A DNA stretch of 64,000 nt, from positions 1 through 64,000 of the forward strand of contig CAXTCJ010000009.1 of NCBI GenBank assembly GCA_964242215.1, written 5' to 3'. Below are positions 27,417 through 34,630 of the stretch, one piece after another (within the stretch, counting starts at the first letter, position 1; every line of letters begins with the position of its first letter). The DNA is from LMUY01 sp964242215 (lineage in GTDB: Bacteria > Pseudomonadota > Alphaproteobacteria > Acetobacterales > Acetobacteraceae). The notes beneath the pieces were generated by a model. That model saw only the letters and a list, made by a program, of their open reading frames with translations. It ran no database searches and was not told the origin of the DNA. The position numbers were made by a program, and so were the translations under genes.

Positions 27417-27635
27417 ATGTCAGGGTTTGCCTCAGAGGACTTCGATGCGGAAGCGCGCATCCGTCAACAGGCGTATTTTTCATGGGAGGCCGCCGGCCGG
27501 CCGGATGGGCGACACCTGGAGCACTGGGAGCACGCTCGGATAGCGCACCAAGCAACCAACGCTGTCGGACCGGCATTTTCATCGAACCAAGGGCACTATG
27601 AGGGCGGCATCAGTGCTCAGCCACCTGTGTCATGA
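27417..27635 (+). CDS. DUF2934 small protein
   Basis: The 72-residue protein shows the DUF2934 signature in residues 12-45: RIRQQAYFSWEAAGRPDG, followed by HLEHWEHARIAHQA. The family is small, widespread in alphaproteobacteria and often plasmid- or stress-linked, with no settled function. AAGGGAG lies five bases before the ATG. Its TGA overlaps the ATG of the next small gene, so the two form a unit. They lie between the polysaccharide genes and repA, on the strand opposite to repA. About 290 bases upstream of it, back to the methyltransferase, hold no gene I can support. Confidence 0.68.
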   Translation: MSGFASEDFDAEARIRQQAYFSWEAAGRPDGRHLEHWEHARIAHQATNAVGPAFSSNQGHYEGGISAQPPVS

Positions 27636-27808
27636 AGGTTCCAGATATTGCCTTCAATCCGCTTGGTGTCACGCGTGCCGTGCCCGATGATGGTAAAACA
27701 AGCGCGTCCACTCAGGCAATCTATGCGGATTTGGATGACATCGAGCAGATGGTGATCCTGCTGCATTTGATGCTCGAGCGGCAACTGCTCGGTGGACCAC
27801 CCGGCTAA
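27632..27808 (+). CDS. Small hypothetical protein
   Basis: A 58-residue frame starting with an ATGA overlap of the DUF2934 stop. It contains an acidic segment and then a hydrophobic helix (MVILLHLMLERQLLGG). I do not recognise a family. The translational overlap with a recognisable gene and the balanced composition support it as real. It ends 36 bases from the end of repA, which converges with it. The helix is too short and too charged at its end to be a sure membrane anchor; it could be a dimerisation helix. Confidence 0.5.
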   Translation: MKVPDIAFNPLGVTRAVPDDGKTSASTQAIYADLDDIEQMVILLHLMLERQLLGGPPG

Positions 27809-27844
27809 CGGGCGGTGCGGATGGGGCCACGCAGCTACCGGGGC

Positions 27845-28768
27845 TTACCCCACGCCCAACCGTCGAGCCTCAGCCTTTGGCACTGCCGGTGCCGAGGGGT
27901 GCAGTAGCAGGCGGCTTGCTTCGACATCGACCTTTGCGTCGGGGTAGACGGACAGTGCCATCGTGAGGCTGTCGTTGAACCGCATCTTGAAGTTCTTCAG
28001 GCTGCTGTAACCGGCACCAAACTGGGCGTAGAGCGCCGGCCACGTGACCGGTGTGGGCGCCTTCAGGCTGTGGAGCCGGTAGGCCAGCCAGCAATAGACG
28101 TCGAGGGCCTGGGAGTTGTTCGAGAGCGCTCTGATTGCGGACTCTTGTAGCGGGACAGGATGGCGCTTGAGCTCGTCGAAGAAGCTCTCAGAGAGTTTCA
28201 CCGTCTCCAGCAGCGTGCCGCCGCTGTCGTCGGTGAACATCGCCGTATCCACCAGGTTTTGGTTGATGAAACCAATCTTGGCCCCGTGGCTGATCTGAAA
28301 GGTCATACGGCAGCGTGAGAGGCGCAACGCCTGGTCTCGCACGTCCTTCATCGACTTGCCGCCGATCGGCACGCCCAACTTGCCCAGCCACACCCTCAGG
28401 GAGCGTCCCAGCGCGATCTCGCGTGAGTCTGTACGGATCGCCTCACTCTGGAGATAGAGCAGGATGAGGCGCGCGCGTGAGCCGAATGGGACGCCAACGC
28501 GGATAGCGCCGTCTGGGCCGTGTACAGACCCTGGTTCGATCATCAGCTTTACGTAATCGGTCTCAAGCGACCAGATCTCGTTGTCGTCAAGCCTCTTGTG
28601 CGGGAGCGCCGTTTGGCACCAACCCGAGAACAGGAAGCCGATTATACTTTCTTCGCTCGATAGGTAGTCGCTTGCAGCTTCAAGCGCCCGACGCTCGACG
28701 TTGGTTTCGGCGAACAACAATGCGCCCTGCCTACCTAAATCTCTCAGGTTATCGTGCACCTTAGCCAT
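27845..28768 (-). CDS. repA: RepA-type plasmid replication initiator
   Basis: The 307-residue protein matches the plasmid-encoded RepA family of alphaproteobacteria: GVPFGSRARLILLYLQSEAI, then ALGRSLRVWLGKLGVPIGG and RDQALRLSRCRMTFQI are its most typical segments. A C-terminal winged-helix-like part (WPALYAQFG, LKNFKMRFND) follows. It would bind the iterons just upstream of its start (28805-28969), open the origin and recruit the host helicase. The gene is transcribed away from the iterons; two of these lie within about 115 bases of the ATG, so autorepression is likely. Complete and of normal length. Confidence 0.88.
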   Translation of the reverse strand: MAKVHDNLRDLGRQGALLFAETNVERRALEAASDYLSSEESIIGFLFSGWCQTALPHKRLDDNEIWSLETDYVKLMIEPGSVHGPDGAIRVGVPFGSRARLILLYLQSEAIRTDSREIALGRSLRVWLGKLGVPIGGKSMKDVRDQALRLSRCRMTFQISHGAKIGFINQNLVDTAMFTDDSGGTLLETVKLSESFFDELKRHPVPLQESAIRALSNNSQALDVYCWLAYRLHSLKAPTPVTWPALYAQFGAGYSSLKNFKMRFNDSLTMALSVYPDAKVDVEASRLLLHPSAPAVPKAEARRLGVG

Positions 28769-28804
28769 GGGATAAATCCTAAGCGTTTGGCCAACGATTT
28801 GTCT

Positions 28805-28984
28805 CCGTGGACTCTTGTAGCCGGGACTACTAGCTAAGATATTTGAAGACTCTATTAGTATGGGCTACAAGAGTCCACGGGATAAGGTTGCTAACCCGTT
28901 GATTTAGCCGGGATGCATTAAAGTCAGGTGGCTACAAGAGTCCACACCGCGGGCGACAAGAGTCCACGGAGGCGCTGTGGATAA
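28805..28984. other. Putative plasmid origin: four iterons and a DnaA box
   Basis: Four copies of an 18-base unit share the core ACAAGAGTCCAC. The copy at 28805-28822 is inverted and its reverse complement, GGCTACAAGAGTCCACGG, is identical to the copy at 28863-28880. The copy at 28930-28945 keeps 16 bases and the copy at 28952-28969 differs at one position. An AT-richer stretch lies between the first two (about 28830-28860). TGTGGATAA at 28976-28984 is a perfect DnaA box (TTATCCACA on the other strand). Position beside repA, repeat number and the DnaA box together indicate oriV. Confidence 0.85.
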
Positions 28985-29090
28985 CTTCCCTTCGCGTTCC
29001 CCGCTGGCGAGCGTGCGAATCGGGTCAGTCCCCGCACATCTCTGGACAAGCCACAGCCAAGCGTCATCCTTCCCTCAATGAGGAGGATCC

Positions 29091-29582
29091 ATGATTGAAC
29101 GGCGTACCCGGTCCCCATGCCTGAAGGCGTTCGCCGGGCTTCACGTTGCATTCGCCTGCGCCACACTCCCTTGCACCGCTTTCGCCCAGTCCGATCCGAT
29201 GCAACTGGCACGGCTGGTGGACGCCAATCAGACGGGCGTTATGGAGTATTGCCAGGGGCAAGGCTGGGCGGATCAGACGGCCGTCGATGCGCAGAAAGCA
29301 AACGCCTCCAGCCTACCGCCCGCGACCGACACGACCGAGATTTTGGCGGCTGAGGCGACCGGCAAGACGGGCAGCCTGCTCGACAACGGCACGGCCCTGC
29401 CGCTCTCGTCGATGGCTGCTCAGACTCACACCACGGTGCAGGCGCTGTGCGGCAAGCTTGCCGACTCTGCCAAGATGGCAGTTGCGCAACGCAGTTCGAT
29501 GCCGGGCATACCCGGTATGCCAAGCGGCATGCCCGCCCTTCCTACGATGCCCGCTACGCCTGGAATGCCCAAGACGCAGTAG
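29091..29582 (+). CDS. Exported hypothetical protein with MP-rich tail
   Basis: The 163-residue protein has a signal peptide with a hydrophobic stretch and a cleavage site at TAFA|QS near residue 32. The mature part is alanine- and threonine-rich with two cysteines (one in VMEYCQGQGW, one in ALCGKL). The last 25 residues are a methionine-proline-glycine repeat (MPGIPGMPSGMP). I do not recognise a family. GAGGAGG stands just upstream of the ATG. It sits alone between the origin and the SWIB gene, and its promoter must lie in or near the origin. It is periplasmic or outer-membrane associated by prediction. Confidence 0.65.
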   Translation: MIERRTRSPCLKAFAGLHVAFACATLPCTAFAQSDPMQLARLVDANQTGVMEYCQGQGWADQTAVDAQKANASSLPPATDTTEILAAEATGKTGSLLDNGTALPLSSMAAQTHTTVQALCGKLADSAKMAVAQRSSMPGIPGMPSGMPALPTMPATPGMPKTQ

Positions 29583-29739
29583 CGTCCCAGGCTAGCCCGG
29601 CTCCGCCGGCTCAGCTGGTCGGGTCTGTGCTAACCCTGCAGCCATTTTACTCGGGGCGGGCCGGATGAGGATTTGCCTCGGCCACGAACGTCTGCGCTGA
29701 CGTGGATGTTCGCGGCCTCGGCAGGGTCGGAGTGCGACG

Positions 29740-30084
29740 CTACGTAAGATGCTGCGAGAAGAACTTGTTCATCTCGAACATCGTCGCTTTGTCCTTGCCG
29801 AAAATCTTCTTAAGCGCGGCATCGGCCATGATCTCGCGCTTATTGGCGGGATTCTGGAGATTGTTCTTCTTGATATATTCCCAGACTTTGCTGACCACCT
29901 CGCCGCGTGGAAGCGGTTCCGACCCGACAATCACGGCAAGATCCTCGGATGGCTGCAGCGGCTTTTGCAAGGCGTTCGGGGCGTTGCCAGCCTTGGGCGG
30001 AGACACCTTCTTGCCCTTCACCGGGGCTGCATCAGCCTTCTCTGAACTGGGTTTCGTGCTTTTGTCAGTCGTTGTTTTTGCCAC
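29740..30084 (-). CDS. SWIB/MDM2-domain protein
   Basis: The last half of this 114-residue protein is a SWIB domain: VVSKVWEYIKKNNLQ, then KREIMADAALKKIFG and FEMNKFFSQHL. The first half is lysine-, threonine- and proline-rich (KTTTDKSTKPSSEKAD). Bacterial SWIB proteins are small DNA-associated proteins, often on plasmids and in Chlamydia, with a suspected role in nucleoid packing. I chose GTG 30084 because AAGGAG lies nine bases upstream; ATGs further upstream at 30105 and beyond are in frame but have no ribosome site. It stands alone, facing parA across about 235 bases that hold palindromic sites. Confidence 0.75.
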   Translation of the reverse strand: MAKTTTDKSTKPSSEKADAAPVKGKKVSPPKAGNAPNALQKPLQPSEDLAVIVGSEPLPRGEVVSKVWEYIKKNNLQNPANKREIMADAALKKIFGKDKATMFEMNKFFSQHLT

Positions 30085-30230
30085 GAAGCCGAACTCCTTC
30101 ATCATCGCGAAACGGCTAAACGGCTGAGACGCCAGATGTTTGCGTCGCCGAAAGCACATCGGACAGAATTCAGGGTCTTGGGCCAACGATGTGGTCGAAT
30201 TGCTCCCGCCCAGATATCGGCCAGACACTA

Positions 30231-30274
30231 GATAGCTTTCGGATAGCTATCGATTGACGCCCGGATAGCTATCC
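30231..30274. promoter_or_regulatory. Palindromic GATAGCTATC sites upstream of parA
   Basis: Two perfect palindromes, GATAGCTATC at 30242-30251 and 30264-30273, have centres 22 bases apart, about two helical turns, and lie on the same DNA face. A half-match GATAGCTTTC is at 30231-30240. A further perfect copy follows the end of the parA partner gene (31353-31362). They lie 46 bases or more before the parA ATG and are probably the binding site of the partition complex, the parA operator, or both. Confidence 0.6.
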
Positions 30275-30319
30275 ACTAGCGTCCTGGTCGCTACCAACTT
30301 GCTTTCCGAAAGCACGGGC

Positions 30320-31015
30320 ATGCCAGTCATCGTATTTGCTAGCCCCAAGGGGGGCGCCGGGAAATCGACCAGTGCCGTCGTCCTGGCCTGCGAACTCGCC
30401 CGCAGTGGGGCCGATGTCTGCATCATCGACGCAGACCCGAACCGCCCGGTGTCGAAATGGGCCAAGCTCGACGGCAGGCCGGCCAACCTAACCGTGGTCG
30501 CCGACGTGACGGAGACGACCATCATCGACGAGATCGAAACATGGGCGACCCAGGTGCCCTTTCTCCTCGTAGACCTGGAGGGCACGGCCAGCATGACCGT
30601 CGCCTACGCGATCAGTCGAGCCGATCTGGTGATCGTTCCGGTTCAAGGCAGTCAGCTCGATGCGGCCGAGGCAGCTAAAGCAATCAAGTTGATCCGCCAG
30701 CAGGAAAAGGCCTTCGCCCGTGAAATCCCCCACACGGTGCTGTTTACACGCACGAGCACCGTGATCCGGCCGCGGTTGCTCGGGCACATCAAGCAGGAGC
30801 TGCATACCGCCGGCGTGCCCATCATGACGGCGCAAATGCACGAGCGTGAAGCCTTCCGTGCCATCTTCTCGTTCGGCGGCACGATCGACACGCTGCTGCC
30901 GTCCCAGGTCAGCAATCTGCCGGCGGCCGCGGCGAACGCCCGGGGAGTTGCAGCGGAGATCGTAGCGCTTCTACGGGCCACGTCGCAGAAAACGCGCAAG
31001 GGGAGGGCGGCATGA
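30320..31015 (+). CDS. parA: ParA-type partition ATPase
   Basis: A 231-residue ParA/MinD-family ATPase. Residues 2-17 contain the deviant Walker A (ASPKGGAGKST). The protein continues with DADPNRPVSKW (Walker A' region) and a Walker B strand, LLVDLEGTAS, in which the usual aspartate-threonine pair is changed to DLEG. It lacks an N-terminal helix-turn-helix and so is of the small type Ib kind, which is usually autoregulated by its small partner. The ATG at 30320 is chosen because the motif begins right after it; the open frame extends seven codons upstream without a start of the usual kind. Its TGA overlaps the ATG of the partner gene. It would segregate this replicon. Confidence 0.87.
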   Translation: MPVIVFASPKGGAGKSTSAVVLACELARSGADVCIIDADPNRPVSKWAKLDGRPANLTVVADVTETTIIDEIETWATQVPFLLVDLEGTASMTVAYAISRADLVIVPVQGSQLDAAEAAKAIKLIRQQEKAFAREIPHTVLFTRTSTVIRPRLLGHIKQELHTAGVPIMTAQMHEREAFRAIFSFGGTIDTLLPSQVSNLPAAAANARGVAAEIVALLRATSQKTRKGRAA

Positions 31016-31350
31016 TGGCCGGACGCCGGGCATCAGTCTTTTCCGAAGACCTCGACGTCAGCGATTTCAAGCCCTCGGCTGGCGACAAAGGCGTGCAACG
31101 GGAGCAGGTGAAGGCCGTCGCGGGACCCGCATCCTTCCACAGTCGCGACCCCGAACCCGCGCCAGTGGTCCGGGAGCCAGTGGTCCGGGAGCCACGCCGG
31201 CATCGTACCGGACGTAACGTTCAGCTCAACCTCAAGGTGCGACAGGTGGACGCCGACGCTTTCTATGCCTTGGCCGACCAGCACGGGTGGGTTTTAGGGG
31301 AGGCGTTTCAGAAGGCGATCGACGCACTTCGTCAAGTATCCGAAGGGTAG
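31012..31350 (+). CDS. Small ParA partner, probable centromere-binding protein
   Basis: The 112-residue protein starts with an ATGA overlap of parA. The first 70 residues are charged and look disordered, with a direct repeat (VVREP twice, from a 15-base DNA duplication). The last 45 residues (RNVQLNLKVRQVDADAFYALA) look like a ribbon-helix-helix DNA-binding domain. Type Ib ParA proteins are paired with just such small proteins, which bind palindromic centromere sites. The GATAGCTATC copies before parA and at 31353-31362 are the obvious candidates. The identification rests on position and on the C-terminal pattern; no ParB-type signature is present. Confidence 0.7.
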   Translation: MMAGRRASVFSEDLDVSDFKPSAGDKGVQREQVKAVAGPASFHSRDPEPAPVVREPVVREPRRHRTGRNVQLNLKVRQVDADAFYALADQHGWVLGEAFQKAIDALRQVSEG

Positions 31351-31352
31351 CC

Positions 31353-31362
31353 GATAGCTATC
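31353..31362. promoter_or_regulatory. Palindrome GATAGCTATC after the partition operon
   Basis: This is a perfect copy of the ten-base palindrome found twice before parA. It begins three bases after the stop of the small partner gene, so the sites flank the operon on both sides. Confidence 0.5.
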
Positions 31363-31430
31363 TAGAAGCCGGCAATGCCACGTTCGGCACCGATCCACCG
31401 GCGGGAAGCCAGGCGCCGCGCGTGCGGTGA

Positions 31431-31667
31431 TTATCGCTTGGTTGTGACCGGTGCGGTCCCAGGCATCGGCAGCGACGGCTTGCGCATGAGCACGAACCCG
31501 CTGCGTTCCAGATAGGCGAGTTGGATTTCAGCCATCCGGCCGCTGTCAGTCGCCTTATGCGGCTTGCCGGTCAAACCGAACCGCAGGCTGTAATCGAGGG
31601 CAAAGAGGGCATCTTCTCGACGCGCTAGGGTAAGCTGGTCGTAGCTCCACGAGCCAGCCGTCGTCAT
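31431..31667 (-). CDS. Hypothetical protein
   Basis: The 78-residue protein has a probably helical middle (YDQLTLARREDALFALDYSL), and a C-terminal stretch with LERSGFVLMRKPSLPMPG. I recognise no family and see no signal peptide. Its ATG at 31667 overlaps the stop of the upstream secreted protein (ATGA), which supports it as a translated second gene; a GTG two codons earlier at 31673 is also in frame. It ends 80 bases after the partition operon, in the opposite direction. Confidence 0.5.
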   Translation of the reverse strand: MTTAGSWSYDQLTLARREDALFALDYSLRFGLTGKPHKATDSGRMAEIQLAYLERSGFVLMRKPSLPMPGTAPVTTKR

Positions 31668-31879
31668 CGCCACACCACCACGCCGCCGCGACCGATACAG
31701 CCGTGATCACTCGGCATGTGGGCCGTGCAGGCCGGCCCCGCCTGCCTGCCGCGGTAGAAGGCGTGCTGGTGCACCAAGTGGCTCGCGCTGGTCTGGAAGA
31801 AGGCGCTCATCGGCGAGGCTGCCTGCGCAGGGAGGCCCAGCACGAGGAGGGCGGCGGCGGGGAGCAAAAGGTATCGCAT
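31664..31879 (-). CDS. Small secreted protein with two cysteines
   Basis: The 71-residue protein has a clear signal peptide (YLLLPAAALLVLGLPAQA, cleavage near residue 20). The short mature part has histidines (SHLVHQHAFYRG) and two cysteines (ACTAHMPSDHGC) that could form a disulphide or bind metal. I recognise no family. It overlaps the start of the following 78-residue gene by four bases, so the pair forms a two-gene unit transcribed opposite to parA. Periplasmic location is predicted. Confidence 0.55.
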   Translation of the reverse strand: MRYLLLPAAALLVLGLPAQAASPMSAFFQTSASHLVHQHAFYRGRQAGPACTAHMPSDHGCIGRGGVVVWR

Positions 31880-32046
31880 GGCCTGGAACGTAAAGGGAAC
31901 TCTGCGCCCGAGTCGAGGGCGTTTTCTGGTTCCGTTCTCACGGGGCGGTCATACCGAACGAAGCCAGCATCTTTCCAGTTTGGCGTGGCGCTGATGCACC
32001 ACGGGTCTCCGACCTGCGTTGTTGGTAGGCCCAGGGAGACCTTCCT

Positions 32047-32208
32047 ATGCACATGCAGATGCCCGACCCGATGCCCCCGCCTCCAACGCCCGACGAGCCA
32101 CTGCCGGGCGATGACCTGCCGCCCCTGCCGGTCGGTGAGCCGCCGAGTGATCTGCCACCCGACCCGGTGCCGATGCAGATGCGTGGCAAGCAGGAATTCC
32201 GCGCTTGA
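32047..32208 (+). CDS. Small proline-rich protein
   Basis: A 53-residue protein made largely of proline, aspartate and methionine (MHMQMPDPMPPPPTP at the start and PDPVPMQMRGK near the end). AGGGAG lies eight bases upstream of the ATG, and its TGA overlaps the TTG start of the membrane-protein gene that follows. Small Pro/Asp-rich proteins of this kind are common in alphaproteobacteria, but I know no function. The composition suggests an unfolded or polyproline-type chain. Confidence 0.6.
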   Translation: MHMQMPDPMPPPPTPDEPLPGDDLPPLPVGEPPSDLPPDPVPMQMRGKQEFRA

Positions 32209-32726
32209 ACCTGGCTGTGAGGTCAATCCTGCTCTCCGGGACCGCAGCTGGAGTGGCCTCGACGCTGGCCCTGGGCCTGCTGGCGCGGATGGAAGGCAAG
32301 AGCGTCTTCCAACCCCTCAACTCGACCAGCCACTGGTTGAACGGAGAACAGGCAGCCTCGGTGAGGGGCGCCGACGTCACCCACACAGCAGTGGGCCTGG
32401 CCACGCATCAGGCTGCCACCTTTTTCTGGGCAGCCCTGTTCGAATGGTGGATATCAGCCCGGCGTCCGCTCCGGCCCTTACCGATGCTGGGACATGCCGT
32501 TGCTACGTCCGTCGTGGCCGCAGCCGTTGATTACGGCGCTACCCCGGAACGGTTTACGCCGGGCTGGGAGTTCGTGCTCAGCAAGCGGTCTATGGCAGCC
32601 ACCTATGCTGCCATGGCGCTTGGGTTGGCTGTCGGGGCACTGATGGCCCAACCGAGCCGGGGATTTCACGAAGTAAAATACAATCAAGTCCTGGTCACTC
32701 GCGCGACGTGGATTCGCCGCAAGTAA
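32205..32726 (+). CDS. Hypothetical inner-membrane protein
   Basis: A 173-residue protein with about four hydrophobic segments, the first being SILLSGTAAGVASTLALGLLA and later ones around VGLATHQAATFFWAALFEWW and AATYAAMALGLAVGALMA. The loop between the first two has a conserved-looking NSTSHWLNGEQAASV with several polar residues. I do not recognise a named family. The TTG start overlaps the stop of the proline-rich gene, and the only ATG in frame is internal, so coupled translation is likely. The role is unknown. Confidence 0.6.
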   Translation: MNLAVRSILLSGTAAGVASTLALGLLARMEGKSVFQPLNSTSHWLNGEQAASVRGADVTHTAVGLATHQAATFFWAALFEWWISARRPLRPLPMLGHAVATSVVAAAVDYGATPERFTPGWEFVLSKRSMAATYAAMALGLAVGALMAQPSRGFHEVKYNQVLVTRATWIRRK

Positions 32727-32792
32727 GGCCTGCTTTCCTTGCTTAACTAGCTACAGCCCAGGCTTTGGTTGTCTCCGCTACGCGCGGCCTGC

Positions 32793-32888
32793 CTACCGGT
32801 TTTTATACCAGTCAAAGACTAGGTAGACGCAGGGCAGGATGACGATGGCAAAGAAAATCCAGTCGAACGTCTGTTCTGACACATTCAT
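32793..32888 (-). CDS. Possible 31-residue single-span membrane protein
   Basis: A short frame of 31 residues with one hydrophobic span (FDWIFFAIVILPCVYLVF) and a charged end (DWYKNR). AAGGA lies about seven bases upstream of the ATG, which argues for translation. It converges with the membrane protein gene. Nothing else supports it, so it is listed with caution. Confidence 0.38.
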   Translation of the reverse strand: MNVSEQTFDWIFFAIVILPCVYLVFDWYKNR

Positions 32889-33240
32889 TTTGAAATCCTT
32901 CGGTTCGGCAACCTGCTTACTCTACGGCTGTCGCACGCCGAAGTTGCGAAGTGACGATCAAATGCACATGTTCGAAGTGACGCTGTCGTGAGCGGATGGG
33001 GGCCATGGCGGACACCGTGGATTGCCAAGTCCTCAGGTGAACGTGTTCGCACCGTCCGCCTGAGAAGTGCCTTTATGTTCCTACGCGCCTACGCCTTTAT
33101 GCGCTGCAGCGTCTCGAGCAGTTCGGCCTCAGCCGTACGCTGATAACAGCACGAAGCATTTTCCCACCCTGAATTCCGCTTTTTTGAGTTAGAGAGAACA
33201 AGCATTACTTCATGTTTGCTGGAGCGGTAAGGACGTATCG
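32889..33240. other. Intergenic stretch of about 350 bases
   Basis: No convincing gene is seen. A 38-codon frame on the minus strand (33089-33205) ends with a helix-like QRTAEAELLETLQRIKA. It may be a small gene or the remnant of one, but has only a weak ribosome site. The NADAR gene's AAGGA lies at the right-hand end. Confidence 0.4.
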
Positions 33241-33747
33241 ATGGCTGCTGCCAACTCCGAAAGGTTGACCTTTTTCTGGACGCACCGCGAGGAAGCGTCG
33301 CATGCGGAGTGCAGCCAGTTCTACCCCCGCGAGATGACGATCGAGGCGGTCGTTTTCTGCTGTTGCGAACAGTGGATGCACTGGCGCAAGGCCCTGCTCT
33401 TTGGGGATACCGCTATCGCTGAAGCGATCCTCGCGGAGCGCGACCCGGCCGAGCAGAAATCCCTCGGCCGGAAGGTGACCGGGTTCTCTGCACCGGCCTG
33501 GAGCGCGGTTGCACGCGATATCGTTTTTCGTGGCAACGTGGCAAAGTTCAGTCAGCATCCGGACCTGCTGGAAAAGCTGCGCGAGACATGCGGGACGACT
33601 CTGGTCGAAGCATCGCCACATGACAGGATCTGGGGCATCGGTTTGGCCCGGGACGATCCCCGCGCTGCGCAGCGGAGCAGTTGGCTGGGCAGCAACTGGT
33701 TGGGTGAAATCGTGAGCGAGGTCCGCATCGCCATCTGTGGCAGCTAA
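33241..33747 (+). CDS. NADAR-domain (YbiA-like) protein
   Basis: The 168-residue protein is a full-length NADAR domain: PREMTIEAVVFCCCEQWMHWRKALLFGD, then KSLGRKVTGFSAPAWSAV and HDRIWGIGLARDDPRA near the end. The YbiA-type enzymes of this family cleave N-glycosidic bonds of phosphorylated riboflavin intermediates. NADAR proteins also occur in ADP-ribose-based conflict systems. AAGGA is eight bases upstream of the ATG. It stands alone, without a riboflavin gene or an ADP-ribosyltransferase beside it. A damage-control or plasmid-defence role is possible but cannot be decided from sequence. Confidence 0.85.
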   Translation: MAAANSERLTFFWTHREEASHAECSQFYPREMTIEAVVFCCCEQWMHWRKALLFGDTAIAEAILAERDPAEQKSLGRKVTGFSAPAWSAVARDIVFRGNVAKFSQHPDLLEKLRETCGTTLVEASPHDRIWGIGLARDDPRAAQRSSWLGSNWLGEIVSEVRIAICGS

Positions 33748-34387
33748 GCTCTTAATAGTTGGCGACCCTAGTCACCGCTCCGGCCAAGTGGTTCCACTTC
33801 ATCCTGGCAGACGAGTGGGACCTGATTCGGTAAAAGCTGGCATTGGGACGGTTACAATTACTCGTGGCTTGCGGGACATTATATGGAGAGGTTGCTGGTG
33901 CCACACACTGGGTTCCGGGACACTGGGAGCCTCGCCTGGTGGTATGAATGGGCTCCAGGCCGGCGGGTTTGATCTTACCTTTAAGCGGGTACACGCCTAG
34001 TAAGCAAAGACGTAACGTCGTCTACACGGCACGCGTGGTGTGGACTTTTGTCTTAGGCGTTCAGAGCGGTGAATGGCCCGGGATGATTGCAAGTCGCTAC
34101 AGCTAGGCTGATCCTCATGGTCTCGTGGCTTACAGGCCAGCGGAGCTAGCTTACCGCTACCTAGAAGCTATCGGATGCCTGAAAAATAGCTAGCTAGTAG
34201 CTACTGGATAGCATCAGCGGCACGTAGCTCCTCCCGGATGTGGCCGAGCAAGTGGAGGGCGGATCCCGTTTGTCCCAGCTTTACATCGCTGGCGCTTGCC
34301 GGGAGCGCGCTGGTTCGGCAGCGCCCGAATCTGCTCTGGTATCTTCATCACGGCATCGCTAATCTATGGACTAGACTTAGTCCGGGT
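33748..34387. other. Non-coding stretch with AGCT-rich repeats
   Basis: About 640 bases with no gene I can support. Short frames on both strands (around 33737-34000) have no ribosome site or recognisable family. From about 34150 to 34215 the sequence is rich in AGCT-type short palindromes (CTAGAAGCTATCGGAT, ATAGCTAGCTAGTAGCTA) that resemble the GATAGCTATC sites by parA. The dyad at 34368-34383 is listed separately. Confidence 0.5.
34368..34383. promoter_or_regulatory. Dyad upstream of Phd-type antitoxin, probable operator
   Basis: GGACTAGACTTAGTCC has six-base arms (GGACTA and TAGTCC) around a four-base centre. It ends four bases before the antitoxin ATG at 34388. Antitoxins of this family repress their own operon by binding such dyads, so this is the likely operator. 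Confidence 0.55.
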
Positions 34388-34630
34388 ATGGCCATGCAGA
34401 CTGTCAACATCCACGCGGCTAAGACCCACCTATCCCGGCTGGTCGACCAAGCCGCGGCTGGCGAGGAGATCGTCATTGCCCGGGCGGGCCGGCCTGTGGC
34501 CCGGCTGGTTCCCCTGGCGGAGGCGGGGGCTCGGCGCCAGCTCGGTATTCTGGCCGGGCAAGTGTCTGTCCCGGCCGACTTCGACGTGCCCTTGCCCGAG
34601 ACTGTCCTGGCCGCCTTCGAAGGGCGCTGA
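34388..34630 (+). CDS. Phd/YefM-family antitoxin
   Basis: An 80-residue protein starting MAMQTVNIHAAKTHLSRL, the typical Phd/YefM N-terminal fold, followed by GEEIVIARAGRPVARLVPL. The C-terminal half is the toxin-binding part. ATG 34388 is chosen, with an alternative at 34394 that keeps the same domain. Its TGA overlaps the ATG of the PIN toxin, giving coupled translation with the antitoxin first. It neutralises the toxin and probably represses the operon by binding the dyad at 34368-34383. Confidence 0.85.
   Translation: MAMQTVNIHAAKTHLSRLVDQAAAGEEIVIARAGRPVARLVPLAEAGARRQLGILAGQVSVPADFDVPLPETVLAAFEGR

Noticed and set aside
29460..29580. Apparent tandem repeats in the exported protein gene
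   Set aside because: They only encode a Met-Pro-Gly-rich tail; no larger DNA repeat is present.
29702..30127. Plus-strand 141-codon frame
   Set aside because: It lies antisense to the SWIB gene, whose domain and ribosome site are clear.
33089..33205. 38-codon minus-strand frame ending in a helix-like QRTAEAELLETLQRIKA
   Set aside because: The end looks protein-like, but the ribosome site is weak and I cannot place it in a family; mentioned only in the intergenic entry.
33737..34000. Short frames on both strands after the NADAR gene
   Set aside because: No ribosome site, no overlap with a neighbour, and no recognisable segment.
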